Shown here one piece after another: positions 21,539 to 32,945 of a DNA stretch of 64,000 bases. The notes beneath the pieces were generated by a model. That model was not told the origin of the DNA. It saw nothing but the letters and a program-made list of their open reading frames with translations, and did not search any database. The stretch lies in NCBI RefSeq assembly GCF_040712315.1, contig NC_134016.1:49168986-49232985 (forward strand), given 5' to 3'. This DNA comes from Castanea sativa. Lineage: Eukaryota > Streptophyta > Magnoliopsida > Fagales > Fagaceae. Within the stretch, counting starts at the first letter, position 1. Each line of letters starts with the position of its first letter. A program made the position numbers and the translations under genes.

Positions 21539-24070
21539 TTAATTGGCACTTTCCAGCGTTTTCCCTTCCCTCAACCGTCTCCTATTATATACCAGTATCT
21601 TTTCTTCCTTGGTTTCCTTTCCCTTCTTCATCATCACCTCTGCCACAACCTTTCTTCCAATATCTTCTTCCAGACCTTTTCCCTCATTTCCTTTGCCATT
21701 CTCCACCAGCTCTTCTTCCTTGCAGTTTTTCGTGCACCCTAAGGGATCGTCTCGCCTATTATTTTCAACAGTATCTGCCAATTCTTCCACCTGAGCATGA
21801 GTCACTACCTGAAGAAGTTCCAAAGGAGTAGCTGCAGGATCAAGCTCCCAGCAACCTTTGGGGGCATTATGAGCCTCTTGACCTGTAAGCAAGTAAGAAG
21901 GGACCTGGTGTGAGAACCGAAACATCTCTGCTCTTGGAATTGTACTGGTTTTATCCAAATTATGGCAAAACACTGTTTTGAATCCAGCAACTTTAACAAG
22001 TGGAGCAACAGTCACACCCTGCTCTTCATTGTAATCTTCAAGCACTTCCACCATGTTGTATTTGTGTATCACTTCATCAGGGGTAAGCTCATTCCAATCA
22101 GGGGACCAGTTCCTATAGAGAGCCCAAACATCTCCCTTCATAGGATATATTTGAATGGCACCCCTTGAGCCCTTTGTCCACTTGACCTTATGTGAGAAAG
22201 AGTTAAGAGAGTCATTGACTTCATACTTTCCAATCCGGAAATCCCCACTAGTCTTGTAAAACCCAGAACCAATCCAGTTCAGAGGGGCCAATTCATCATT
22301 GCATTTCGAATTAAGCCAACTAATCCGCATTTTGAATGGTCTCCTGGATATCACACTATGAATCATAGCATAAAAACGGGGCATCCCATCATCATCATCA
22401 TAAGCAGCCCAAACCTGGTTATCACCAAATGACTTTTCTGTACGATCCTTGTCAAAGTCATGAAAATCTGGATCTGGGACACTCATTGACATTGGATCAG
22501 CACCACCTGTATCGAAATTCACACTAGAACTGGCATGTGAAGATTTCTCAGTGTTAATGGTGTTTTTGGTATGCATGAGTTCTCTACATTTCTCTGCTTT
22601 TAGCCCATTTACAGCAGCATTCTTCTCCTCAACCTCCTTTTTTTCCAAAGTCTTTAACTTGTGTGAAGTCTTTAATACAGAAGCCATGCTCCACTCACTA
22701 AGCTTCTTCTTAATCTCTTTCTTAGCCTTCTCCATCAACATATTTCGCGTTTCCACGTTTGAAAGCTCCCTTGTAGAATTAGTTCTATTGTTTCCTGGAG
22801 CATTCATCCTTCCTGCCTCAAAACTAACTTTCTGAGATCCAGATGCACTCTCCATGCTAACTCTTCTTTCCATTGTCATTTGATTTGCCATATGCCCCCC
22901 CTTATTATCCATCCTACTTCTTTTCTTAGGCCTGTCTCCTTTCTGTGCCATACTGCAACCAGCATTAGACAACCCAGCTGCTAAACCAACCCCTGGTTTG
23001 GTAGTAGCATAAGTTTTTGCCCAATAAGCCTCTTCCCTCACAACAGCTGCTGCTGCATCTTCATGTCCTCTCTTGAAATGCTCTGATGCTGGCTGAAAAA
23101 CACCAGTGACTTGAGTAGCAGAGGAAGCTGGCACGGGCACACTTGCAACACCACCTGTTTTAAGGAATGCACCTGAATGAAAATTTTTCTGTGACGAGAG
23201 ATAAGCAGAAAATCTTGCTCGCTCATCATTTGTAGCAGAAGTTGGTATCTTTCCTGGAGCACATTGATTCTTGACTGTTTGTGGACCAAAATTCTGTGGC
23301 TGCATGAAAGAATTCCATGGAGTGGCAGGAACATTGCCATTAAGTGGAGGTGGTACAATCTCTAAAGCCATAAATGGCTGACGGCAGTTGGAGCAAACAA
23401 GATTGCAGTTGAGATATTTTCTAAGGTACTCAAACTGAACCTTGCAAGAACTGCAGAGAGTCCAAAATGTGGGGTTCAATAGATGAGGAGTCCCAGCAGG
23501 AAACGGATGAGTAGTCCCAGCAGAATGGGGATGAGTAGCCCTAGCAGGATGGGGATGAGTAGCACTCTTCTGATATTTTGTGTTGAAATTATTACCATTG
23601 GAGAAGTTATGGAAACCATTCTGACCAGCTGGCACTGAAGATTTTGCATCTGGAACTTTCCCATATATGCCACTAAACTTCCACTTCTGATCGTAGTCAA
23701 TTTTCTTGGCTTTGTCTGACAAAAAAGTCCATGCTTCAGATAGTATTTTAAAGGCCCCATCTGCACCAACTGATTTGTTTTTATCAGGATGAAGCATAAG
23801 AGCCAACCTTCTATAATGTTTCCGGATTGTATCATCATCGGCCAATGGGTCCACCCCAAGGACTCCATACCAATCAATTTCCCCATGTATTCTTTTCTCA
23901 GCAGAGATGTATACATCAAGTGTAGCCAGAAACTGAGGAAGACCGTCAAGCCCAGAAAATAAGTGTTGGGCCTTCTGAGCATATCTTTTTGCCCCAGAAA
24001 TGTCCTTGTCCATAAACTTCTTCTCCGCGATTTCTTTAGCCCTGAGAGCCTCGTCCTTGTTGCATTCCAT
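21539..24070 (-). CDS. J-domain protein with zinc ribbon and DUF3444
   Basis: Plant-specific Hsp40 co-chaperone-like protein, 843 aa, coding sequence in one exon. N-terminal helices (1-60, KDEALRAKEIAEKKF…) precede a J domain at about 66-128 with intact HPD at 94-96 (MLHPDKNKS). Residues 168-195 carry imperfect ATHPHPA/ATHPHSA/TTHPFPA repeats. A zinc-ribbon-like segment follows (CSSC at 206-209, CSNC at 226-229). The middle is basic and low-complexity (PKKRSRMDNK), a possible nuclear signal. DUF3444 lies near the C-terminus (VWAAYDDDDGMPRFYAMI … MKGDVWALYRNWSPDW), followed by a charged tail. The start is ATG 24070 (MECNKDEALRAKEIAEKKF); the upstream in-frame TTG at 24100 is not credible. The function of this family is poorly known: the J domain should stimulate Hsp70, while the role of DUF3444 is unclear. 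A degenerate paralogue lies at 29690-30235. Confidence 0.94.
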   Translation of the reverse strand: MECNKDEALRAKEIAEKKFMDKDISGAKRYAQKAQHLFSGLDGLPQFLATLDVYISAEKRIHGEIDWYGVLGVDPLADDDTIRKHYRRLALMLHPDKNKSVGADGAFKILSEAWTFLSDKAKKIDYDQKWKFSGIYGKVPDAKSSVPAGQNGFHNFSNGNNFNTKYQKSATHPHPARATHPHSAGTTHPFPAGTPHLLNPTFWTLCSSCKVQFEYLRKYLNCNLVCSNCRQPFMALEIVPPPLNGNVPATPWNSFMQPQNFGPQTVKNQCAPGKIPTSATNDERARFSAYLSSQKNFHSGAFLKTGGVASVPVPASSATQVTGVFQPASEHFKRGHEDAAAAVVREEAYWAKTYATTKPGVGLAAGLSNAGCSMAQKGDRPKKRSRMDNKGGHMANQMTMERRVSMESASGSQKVSFEAGRMNAPGNNRTNSTRELSNVETRNMLMEKAKKEIKKKLSEWSMASVLKTSHKLKTLEKKEVEEKNAAVNGLKAEKCRELMHTKNTINTEKSSHASSSVNFDTGGADPMSMSVPDPDFHDFDKDRTEKSFGDNQVWAAYDDDDGMPRFYAMIHSVISRRPFKMRISWLNSKCNDELAPLNWIGSGFYKTSGDFRIGKYEVNDSLNSFSHKVKWTKGSRGAIQIYPMKGDVWALYRNWSPDWNELTPDEVIHKYNMVEVLEDYNEEQGVTVAPLVKVAGFKTVFCHNLDKTSTIPRAEMFRFSHQVPSYLLTGQEAHNAPKGCWELDPAATPLELLQVVTHAQVEELADTVENNRRDDPLGCTKNCKEEELVENGKGNEGKGLEEDIGRKVVAEVMMKKGKETKEEKILVYNRRRLREGKTLESAN

Positions 24071-24237
24071 CCCCGCTATAATTGTTATGTCTCTAACCAA
24101 TTATCGATTTCTTCTTCAATTCTTTCCTTTTAGGGGTAGGTCAGCACTATATGAACCAAGAACTTAGCCGCCAAATTGTATATCTAGATCCTGATTCTTT
24201 CGCATGCATCATTAAAGAGCTGCTCTCAATTGCCCAA

Positions 24238-26600
24238 GCCCTAATAAACAAATAACAAATGGATCCAAAATAAGGAAACTATTTATGCAAAAATGGTAGA
24301 AGAGGGGGGGGGGGGGGCGGGGGAAGCAAGGTTTATGCTGAATTTACGTAAATGGTTAAATATATGACTACAATTACATGCTCATAAACACTATAGAATG
24401 CTTCTCCGGATCCATCAATTCCAAATAAATTAACACCTCTTCAATCTATAAACCATTTAATGACCAAACGAAACATGTGGGAAAAAAATTTATGCAATTC
24501 AATAAATACAAGTACTGAACTTCCAAAATAAGCAAAACGGTTTTTTAACATAAACTTGAGAAAAACACAATAGCAGTTCCATTTGCATTGCTCATTCAAA
24601 TCAAACACAGAAATCACAAAACAAACCAACACTGATCTTTTATATCCTGTGGTCAAACTAAGAGTAGGTCATTGAAAGAAAAATCCCAGCGGTCTGTTTG
24701 GATAATAGAATGGCTTCATTGGTAATGATGAAACCAAAATCAAAATCTTTCAACAGGCAGCATTATGAACTTCAAATAGCTCTCCTAAAAGCTTAAACTT
24801 TAATAACTTTTTCCTTGATTTCACATAAACCAATCAGTGCATAAGCCCTAATAAATAGCTATAATTGAAAAAAAGGAAACTATTTCTGCAAAAAAGAAAG
24901 AAAAGAAAAAGAAAAAGAAAAAGAAAAAAACAGAAGAAGCAAGGTTTACGCCGAAATGTACGTATATGATTAAATATAAGACACTCATTAACACTAATAA
25001 ATGCTTCTCTGGATCCATCAATTCCAAATATATTGACACGTCTTCAATCTAAGCCCATTCAATGATCAAACGAAATATGCAGGAAAAGAAATTATGCAAT
25101 TCAACAAATCCAAGTACCGAACTTCCAAACTACACAAAATGGTTTTATAACTATAAGAACTTCAAAAAAGATACAATTGAGGTTCCATCTGTATTACCCA
25201 TTTATATCCAACACAAAAATCACAAAACAAACCAAAATTGATCTTTATATTTCCTGTCATCAAACTAATAATAGGTCATAGAAAGCAAAATCCCATAGAT
25301 AATAGAATCTGTTTATTCTTAATGAAACCAAAATCAAAATCTTTCAACAGGTAGCAGTTTGAACTTTGAATAGCTCTCCTAAGAATTTAAACTTTCCCTC
25401 ATGTTTTCATTGATTTCACATACACTAACCAGAGCATAAGCCCTAATAAATAATTAAAAAAATGAATCCAAAATGAGGAAACCATTTCTGCAAAAAGGAA
25501 GAAAAATAAAAATTATCAAGGTTTATGCCGAAATATATGCATAGGATTAAATATAAGACAACAATTACATACTAATAAACACTAATGAATGCTTCTCCGG
25601 ATCCTTCAATTCCAAAAATATTAAAACGTCTTCAGTCTAAAACCTATTCAATGATCAAATGAAATATGCGGGAAAAGAATTTATGCAATTCAAAAAATCC
25701 ATATACTGAACTTCCAAAATAAGAAAAACCTCTCAGAATCCTTCAATACCAAATATATTGATACCGCTTCAATCTAAAACCCATCCTATGATCAAATGAA
25801 ATACGCGGGAAAATATTTATGCAATTCAACAAATCCAAATACCGAACTTCCAAAATAAGCAAAACCTCTCCAGATCCATCAATACCAGATATATTAACAC
25901 CTCTTCAATCTAAAACATATTCAATGATCAAACGAAATATGCGGGAAAAGAATTTATACAATTCAACAAAACCAAATACCGAACTTCCAAAATAAGAAAA
26001 ACCTCTCCAGATCCATTAATACCAGATATATTAATACCTCTTCAATCTAAAACATATTCAATGATCAAACGAAATACGCGGGAAAAGAATTTCTGCAATT
26101 CAACATATCCAAATACCGAACTTCCAAAATAAGCAAAACCTCTCCAGATCCATCAATACCAAATATATTAACACCCTTTCAATCTAAAACCCATTCAATG
26201 ATCAAACAAAATGCGCGGGAAAAGAATTTATGCAATTCAAGAAATCCAAGTACCGAACTTTCAAAATAAGCAAAACTGTTTTTTAACAATACGGATTTGA
26301 GTAAAATACAACAGTAGTTCCATCTGCATTACTCATTCATATCCATCACAGAAATCACCAAACAAACCAACACTGTTCTTTTAATTTCCCGTGGCCAAAC
26401 TAAGAGTAAGTCATAGAAACAGAAACCCCAATGGTCTGTTTGGATAATAGAACAGCTACATTGGTAATGAAACCAAAATCAAAATCTTTCAACAGGTAGC
26501 AACTTAGAGTTTAGACTTTAAATACCACTCCTAAGAAATCAAAGTTTCGAACTTTCCCTCACTTTTTCCTTGATTTTCACATGAACCAACCAGTGCATGA
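24238..26600. repeat. Three ~600-bp tandem units, the third with a 5 x 137-bp array
   Basis: Unit starts, marked by GCCCTAATAAA, are at 24238, 24845 and 25440 (spacings 607 and 595). Each unit runs through GCAAGGTTTA, GCTTCTC…GATCC and ATGATCAAAC to AGGTAGCA-type sequence. In the third unit a subsegment is amplified: ATGATCAAA occurs at 25651, 25788, 25924, 26061 and 26198, a period of 136-137 bp, with AATAAGCAAAACCTCTCCAG joining the copies. The array ends where unit-type sequence resumes (about 26275-26600). Confidence 0.9.
24304..24323. repeat. Poly-G tract
   Basis: Fourteen G, one C, then five G on the plus strand (C on the coding strand), at the place where the other repeat units have an A/G-rich stretch. 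It could form a G-quadruplex, or its length could be an assembly or sequencing artefact. Confidence 0.8.
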
Positions 26601-27060
26601 TTCTCTTACAACAAACATCATAGCTATTTGTAAACTTCAAATCAACACACAATCCAAAACATAGAAAACCTAAGCCAAACTTTTGAAACCAGAGAAAAAA
26701 ACAAATACCCACTTCTCAGACTGACATGCATTATAGCCAAAACAAACAAACCCCAAAACCCAACAACTATTGAAAATTCAAAACAGCTTCTAAGAATTGC
26801 AAAAAAACCACACAATCAAAGTGCCAAAACTTCAGTAGCTTTAACTTAAAAAGAGTTAAAAGTTAAAACCCCATGAAAGTCCTATCACCAGCTACACAAT
26901 TTAACAAAGAAAAAATAAAAATAAATTCATATTCCATAGATAGCACAATGAGACATACAATATAGAGCCATAAAGATGAAATTTTGAGAAAAAAGAAAAG
27001 TACCCATTTTCAGAAATTGCAATCGCAGTGACGCCAATGATGAATTGCGTTCAAAGTTTT

Positions 27061-29689
27061 GGTTTTGAACGCTTTTATGTGCCAAAGAGATCAAAATATA
27101 AAAGCCAATTCAGGTATGTTTTGGGAAAATCTTCCAAAACATAACAGAAACTGGCAAAAGAATATTATATATTATAATGATGAAAAAGTGACTTGGGCTT
27201 CCCTCTATTTAAATAAGTCTGTTAAGTGTTAACAATAACCCACCTTAAATTTTTTGGAGGGGCATTTGGTAAAACCCTAACTAAGGTTAATTTTTAACTA
27301 TGGTTAATGGGAAAGTACCATTGCCAATTTCCTATATATGGTAAAAATAGCAAGAGTAAATAATTTTAATGGAACCTCTTTTTTTTTTTCTTTTTTTTTC
27401 ATGTTATTTCTCAAAATTTGATTTTTATGGTAACCCAGTAATTGCATGCATGGTTTTATAATTTGGTGAATAAGTGAAAAAATTGAGTCGGTTCGACGTA
27501 TAATGTGTTCGAATAATCAAATTTACGTGTCGAATATTGTATTTTGTAAATGGTTTTAATTTTAAGCCCAAGATTTCAAATTCATGTTCAATTCTCCTTT
27601 TTTTGGTGAATTTTACAAGAATTTTCAATATTATACTTATAAGAATTCTGAAATTGGCTCATTAATTAACTGTGAAAAGGTCCATTAATTCTGAATTTAG
27701 TTCATTAAGGAAATTTAAAACATTTTAAATATTATGTGCTACTTCATCATCTAATAAAAAATTATTATTAGCATGCAGTTTCCTTTTATTAGGTATATTA
27801 AAATTCAAGAAGTGTTAGATTTTTGTTTTGATGAAAGAGTTAAAGCAGTCCTTTAAATATAGCTATATTTGACTGGTATGGATAATTATAGGGATATTAA
27901 AGTATGCATATGCTTTCTCCTTTTGTAAACTTTTTTTTTTCACTAAGAAAGTTTTACCTCCATTTTTTTTTTTAAATTTCTTTTCTTCATTTTCTATATT
28001 CTTGATGCATGTATGCCATGTTAATGTCTAAGGTAAGTTTACTGTGAATTGGTTTCCATGCATAATGCTATTGATGATTAGCATGTGTTTATGTTATTTC
28101 CATGTTAAGGGGATTTTGTTATAAAATTAAAATCTAGCTCTACTTACTGCTTTTGCTTGAGTGGGACCCTGCAAGAGAACCTTGCCAACCATGGTTACCT
28201 TGCCTAACTGAGGATAGGTTAAAGGGTGTAACTTTTGTACTGTTATAACTATGCTGAAATAGAAGGTCAGAGGAGCATGCGCATTGCACAGTCAAAATAC
28301 CATATATATCACACAATAGATACCCTACTTATAAAATTGGTGTTAGATAGGTGCCTTGTGTATGTGATAGAGAATGATGGGACCCAGATCTTTTACCTCC
28401 CTTTTGAAAAGAAAAAAAAATTGAATTTGGTTTCATTCTCTCTTAACAAATGCCACAAGAATTCCTCCTTTTTGTGTAAAGACTTCAATGAGAATGTCAA
28501 TAATATGGCAAGCCTAGCAGAAATGCACAATTTTATCATGGAAACCAAGTTATTATAGCCTCATTCAAAAATTGCCCCACTGGATTCTACTGGATTGTGT
28601 TGTTTGCCATATCTGACTGACTTGGGCTAGACCTAGACACTAGTCTGTTTAAGATTCTTATTTCATTTGGCATTATTCCACTTGAGCAGTTATGGCAGCG
28701 CTGCTAAAGTATTCGGCTAAACAATACGCTTTATCAACAAGTCAACAACCAAGTTTTAGTCCCAAAATTTTGGAGTCAGTTATTGATCCTCAACTGAATA
28801 ATCGGGTGGCATACACAATATGCTTATGAATAAAAATAGCAGAACCAACAAACTTGTAGTCCAACAAGCATGAGTCACAAATGTGAATTGCACTCCTTTA
28901 GATGTTCTTCACGTTCAAGGAAATGAGATTTCTGTACAGTAAATTATCAGTCTCCAATTTAGCATTGTTGTTTGTTACTCGTTTATAAAATGAACCATGC
29001 TAGATCGTGAGAGACACCAAAACTCACACCTTTGACATTAGGGAGGGAAAAACCTTTTCAAATAAGTAGTAAAGAGGTGTAATCAATAAGTATCAATTTA
29101 GTAGTATTCCTTTTGCTAAGGGAGACCATAAGCAGTTAATAAAATTTAGCCATTGAATATCAAGGCAAATCCCTTTGGTCTCAATTCTCAAGTAATGCTA
29201 CTTTGCAATACATCATTGATTCATGGTTCTGTATACTGGTTTGTTCTTCATTGTATTCTGACAATTAAGAAGTTCCCCACTTGCTTCTTGTTCAGACAGT
29301 AATTGGATTCTCTCACAAAAAATTTGCCTAATTATTGGAAAGTTGAGCTCTCCATTATCTTTAAAGTAATTTTTTTCTTTTTTCAGAAGAATGCCCAATT
29401 AGGTACACAACAGGATCAACACCAGGATGACAGTGACAGTAATAAAGAGATAAATGTTGAATCCTTTTGAGGATCCTTCGATACCATCAGATTGACCTTT
29501 TCATCAAACATAAGAACAAGGACATATAAACCGATAGATTAATGACATAGACATCTTTCAAGTTGTATGTGACACATAAACCAAAAACACTGTAGAGGTG
29601 AATGAAATAGACCACATTACATAGACATAATTGTCCAAAGCAAGCAAATGTAAAGCAGTATAATCCATATTATTTCATTAATAATATAG
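27061..29689. other. J-protein promoter side and intergenic, no gene seen
   Basis: The promoter of the J-protein gene should lie around 27060-27200. Beyond it the sequence is AT-rich. A 107-codon frame at 28235-28558 has no recognisable domain and begins at a non-ATG codon, so it is not called. Confidence 0.4.
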
Positions 29690-30235
29690 GGGCCTATGGC
29701 AGATGGGGCAAATATGATCGTGGTAGAGATAAATTCTATAGTACAGAATACACATTCTGCAATTACTGCACTTAGTCCAAAATGTGGGACTATTACAATT
29801 AGAAAGGTTATGGAAACCTTTCTGACCAGCTCAATTTGAAGGTATCTCATATATACCCCTCAAATTCTGTTTCTATCATAAGAACTTCAATTGTTTTTAT
29901 CATCTAACAAATACCAGGCTTGAGATAGAATCTTGAAACCGCAATCTGTGGCTATCGGTTCATTTTTGTCAGGGTAAAAACCAAGAACTAGCTAGTTTCT
30001 TATAGTTTTTTCAAAAGGTCTCATCATTAGCCGAGATTTCCTCACCAAGGATTCCATACAAATCAAATTCCCCATTAATTCTTATTTAGTCAGAGATGTA
30101 CACAGCAAGAGCAGCCAGCAATTGAGGAAGACCATCAAGCATGGGATTCATCATCTGAGCCTTAAACCCAAGTTTCTCTGAGATTGTTTTGGCATTGATG
30201 AAGTCGTTCATCTTTGTTGCAATCCATTCCACAAC
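29690..30235 (-). pseudogene. Degenerate copy of the J-domain/DUF3444 gene
   Basis: The minus strand is clearly homologous to the N-terminal third of the intact gene at 21539-24070. Shared words include GGAATGGATTGCAACAAAGA, GATGGTCTTCCTCAATTG and TCCAAAATGTGGG. It covers the start region, J domain and zinc-ribbon area and then stops; the middle region and DUF3444 are not seen. It has frame breaks and an in-frame TAA right after VYISD, the THPHPA repeat segment is missing, and the HPD tripeptide reads YPD. It is not translatable as a J-protein. Upstream homology continues into the leader-intron sequence (30540-30800), so this is a DNA-level duplicate and not a retrocopy. Confidence 0.85.
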
Positions 30236-30539
30236 GTTCGTCAGCCACTGAACACAATGTCAACAAGAACTCAACCCACCAAAAACCATCTAGTGATACT
30301 TGGGATACAAGAAATTTTACTATAAAGCCTTACAAAATAATGTGTCACCAAAATTACATTCATTACTACGTAAATATTTTATAAGCCTTTTGTATTAAAA
30401 TTGGTCGTAGCTCTAGAATTTTCCAAAACGATATATTCAAATCCTAGCATATTTTTGCATATGTGTCTTTAAACACATTGAGAGAAAGAGAGAAGATTTT
30501 GTGACATTTATCAGAATCCAATAAGGTCATGATTCAAAT

Positions 30540-30800
30540 AATAGGAAAGCTATATGGATTGCTTTCGAGATCCAGCAATTCCATAACTTTTTTACACCCC
30601 TCCACCTAGAAAGTAAAAAACTATTAAATGATCAAATGAAATTCCCATGAAAGCATCAAGTAGATTCAAAAGAAATTCAAATTTGGAGCTTTCAAACTAA
30701 GCTTAGATGAGTGAATAATTCAAAGTTGAGTAAAATATTGATTGCTGTCACGCATCCACACTACTCAATCATACTCACAGTCAAAAACTGATGAAGCAAA
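30540..30800 (-). repeat. Single diverged copy of the J-protein leader-intron repeat
   Basis: Contains diverged versions of the unit words in the same order: GAGATCCAGCAATTCCATA, ATTAAATGATCAAATGAAAT, GAGCTTTCAAACTAAGC, GTTGAGTAAAATATTGATTG, and ACTACTCAATCATACTCACAG. Only one copy is present, without the 137-bp amplification found upstream of the intact gene. Confidence 0.7.
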
Positions 30801-32945
30801 GATTCTCATAGTCTAGGTGGTAGAGAAATTGTTACAACAAGGTTTAGAACATAGTAAAGTAAATAAAATAAAATAAAAAACCACATTAAAGGTAGATTCC
30901 ATGTATAGGATCTGCGCATGAGACCCACATTTATGCCAGAAGAATTCAACCAGCGTTAAAAAAAAAAAAATTAAGCAAAAACTTTTGTAAACCTATATTC
31001 TACATAGTAGATTGTCAATATTAACCATCTAATTGTCCACATGACCACTCACCAAACAATCTATATCCTCTCTCAATACCAAAATTAAAATTAAAAATTA
31101 AATCACAACTTTACTTAACCAAGCATCATCTTATCCAAGATAAAGCGAACATCATTTTTAAAATATATTTAATTTTCATTTACTATTATTAAATTTTGTA
31201 CTTGAACCATGGTATTTTATTCTCTATATGAAATTAACCTTGGTTTGATTACTATTAATTTGTCAAGTTATGTATTTAATTTATCACATTTACCTTGATT
31301 TGATTAGTATTAAATTAAGTTATTTTTAATTAATATTTAAATATAAAATGTTCCACTTAAATTTATTGTCTTAGGCCTCGAACCATAGATGAAGGTAAAC
31401 TTGGGCATTGGGGGGCAGTGCCCCCGTACCACTTACATCATTTTTTCACTTATCAATAACCACTCACCATATCAACAATTTGTAAAAAAAAAAAAACAAA
31501 ATTGTAACTCCAGCATTTTCCTCTTTCTAAATGCCATAAAAAAATTTATAAGTACAAACCCAAAAAAATTAGCCTAACAACAAAAATTACCAATAATAAA
31601 GCTAAAAACAATTAAGTTGCAATCAACCAATTTTACCTAAGACAAACAACCCATCATTTAAAAAAATTTAAATATAATAATTTTGTCCTTACCCAGCAAT
31701 AACACACACATCAAAAGCACAAAAAAATAATAAATAAAAAATAGAAAATCTCTTAGTAGTTAGTTAAGCAGCTGAGTCGAAGACCAGAACAGCAGCTATC
31801 CCCTAATTTTAAATTTTGGCTCCGTCCCTGCCTTGAACTATCAAACCAGTCTTAGGTCTCAAAGTATATCAAGCTGATCTTGATTGACATGATGATGTGC
31901 TGTTCTTTGCCTAGTACATTTATATTGAATGTTATGGAAAGAGTAACTTGGTATGCTTATAATTTTTTATCGACTAAAAAAGAAAATTTTCAAAATTCAG
32001 ATACTAAAATAGAAATCAATGCAAATTTTAGTGACCAATCCTACTATTTTTACCCCAAAAAAACAAAAAAATTAAAGTAGATGTTGCGTCGACTTTGTGA
32101 AGTATTAAACGAATGAATTAATAGCCGAAAGAACACAGTCACGTACGTAATGCATTTTATGAATTTTGTTACAACGATCCCTGATATATATTCTCGACTT
32201 AATAAAACTTTCTGTAACACTGTTGGGAGTTACGTTACGGAAAATGCTCGTTGAGACGGCTGTTGAATTTGTGAAGTTAAAATTTGTTTTCATAAAAAAA
32301 AAAATGAAGTTAAAATTTGTCAATTCTAGAATTTTCAGAAATGATTTTAATCAAATCAAGGTAAATGTGATAAATTAAACACAGAACTTGACAAATTAAT
32401 TAAATTGGTGTTCGGTTTCTCAGCAAAAAAATAAAAAAAATGGTGTTCGGTTATTCATTTGGGCTGATTATTTAAAAAAAAAAAACAAAAATTCATATAA
32501 TTTTTTCAGATCTCTGAGTAGAATAAGAACTACAAAAAAAAAAAACAGTGATAATGGGGAAAAAAATAGAGGTGAATGAATAAAAACATAATCCATTTTA
32601 CACCAAAAGGATTTGGTCTCATGTGATGCCATTATACTTGGAAGGTAATATAATTTGTTGTTGGCATAAGGTCTTGCACAAGGGCATTAGAGAACTTTTT
32701 TAATATTAAAATTTTAATCATAAACATGTAACCATTAAAATATATATAGATATTGTCATAAATAAATGAATGGTGAATTTGTAGAATACTATGAGTGACT
32801 ATTGTTTTATAATACCATGAGCTACCATGATTTTAAAATTACTATAATAAACTTAAATGTATGCTTATAGTAAGTTGTAACACACAATTTAGGCAACCAT
32901 GTTGATATTTTTTTTTATTATGCTTTCTTTCTTTTTTACATCTTT
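30801..32945. other. Intergenic, no gene seen
   Basis: AT-rich, with scattered A tracts. The stretch at about 31400-31840 (…GGGGGGCAGTGCCCCCG… TTTTGGCTCCGTCCCTG) looks repeat-derived, but I could not define an element. Confidence 0.35.

Larger units (their letters stand above)
24071..27060 (-). other. 5' leader and long leader intron of the J-protein gene
   Basis: Inferred from splice-like signals: a donor reading AAAATGG|GTACTTTT at 27003 and a pyrimidine-rich acceptor TTTGTTTATTAG|GGC at about 24240. This would give a leader intron of about 2.76 kb, mostly built of repeats (separate entry). The acceptor-like motif TTTATTAGGGC recurs once in each of the three large repeat units (24238, 24845, 25440), so alternative acceptors are conceivable. 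RNA evidence is needed to confirm it. Confidence 0.5.

Noticed and set aside
23476..23982. 168-codon frame overlapping the J-protein gene
   Set aside because: Same-strand shadow frame of the J-domain coding sequence without any domain of its own.
25590..26280. Regularly spaced repeat that might look like a CRISPR array
   Set aside because: The 137-bp copies are contiguous with no unique spacers, in a plant intron.
28235..28558. 107-codon open frame on the plus strand
   Set aside because: Begins at a non-ATG codon, has no recognisable domain or splice context, and lies in AT-rich DNA where such frames occur by chance.
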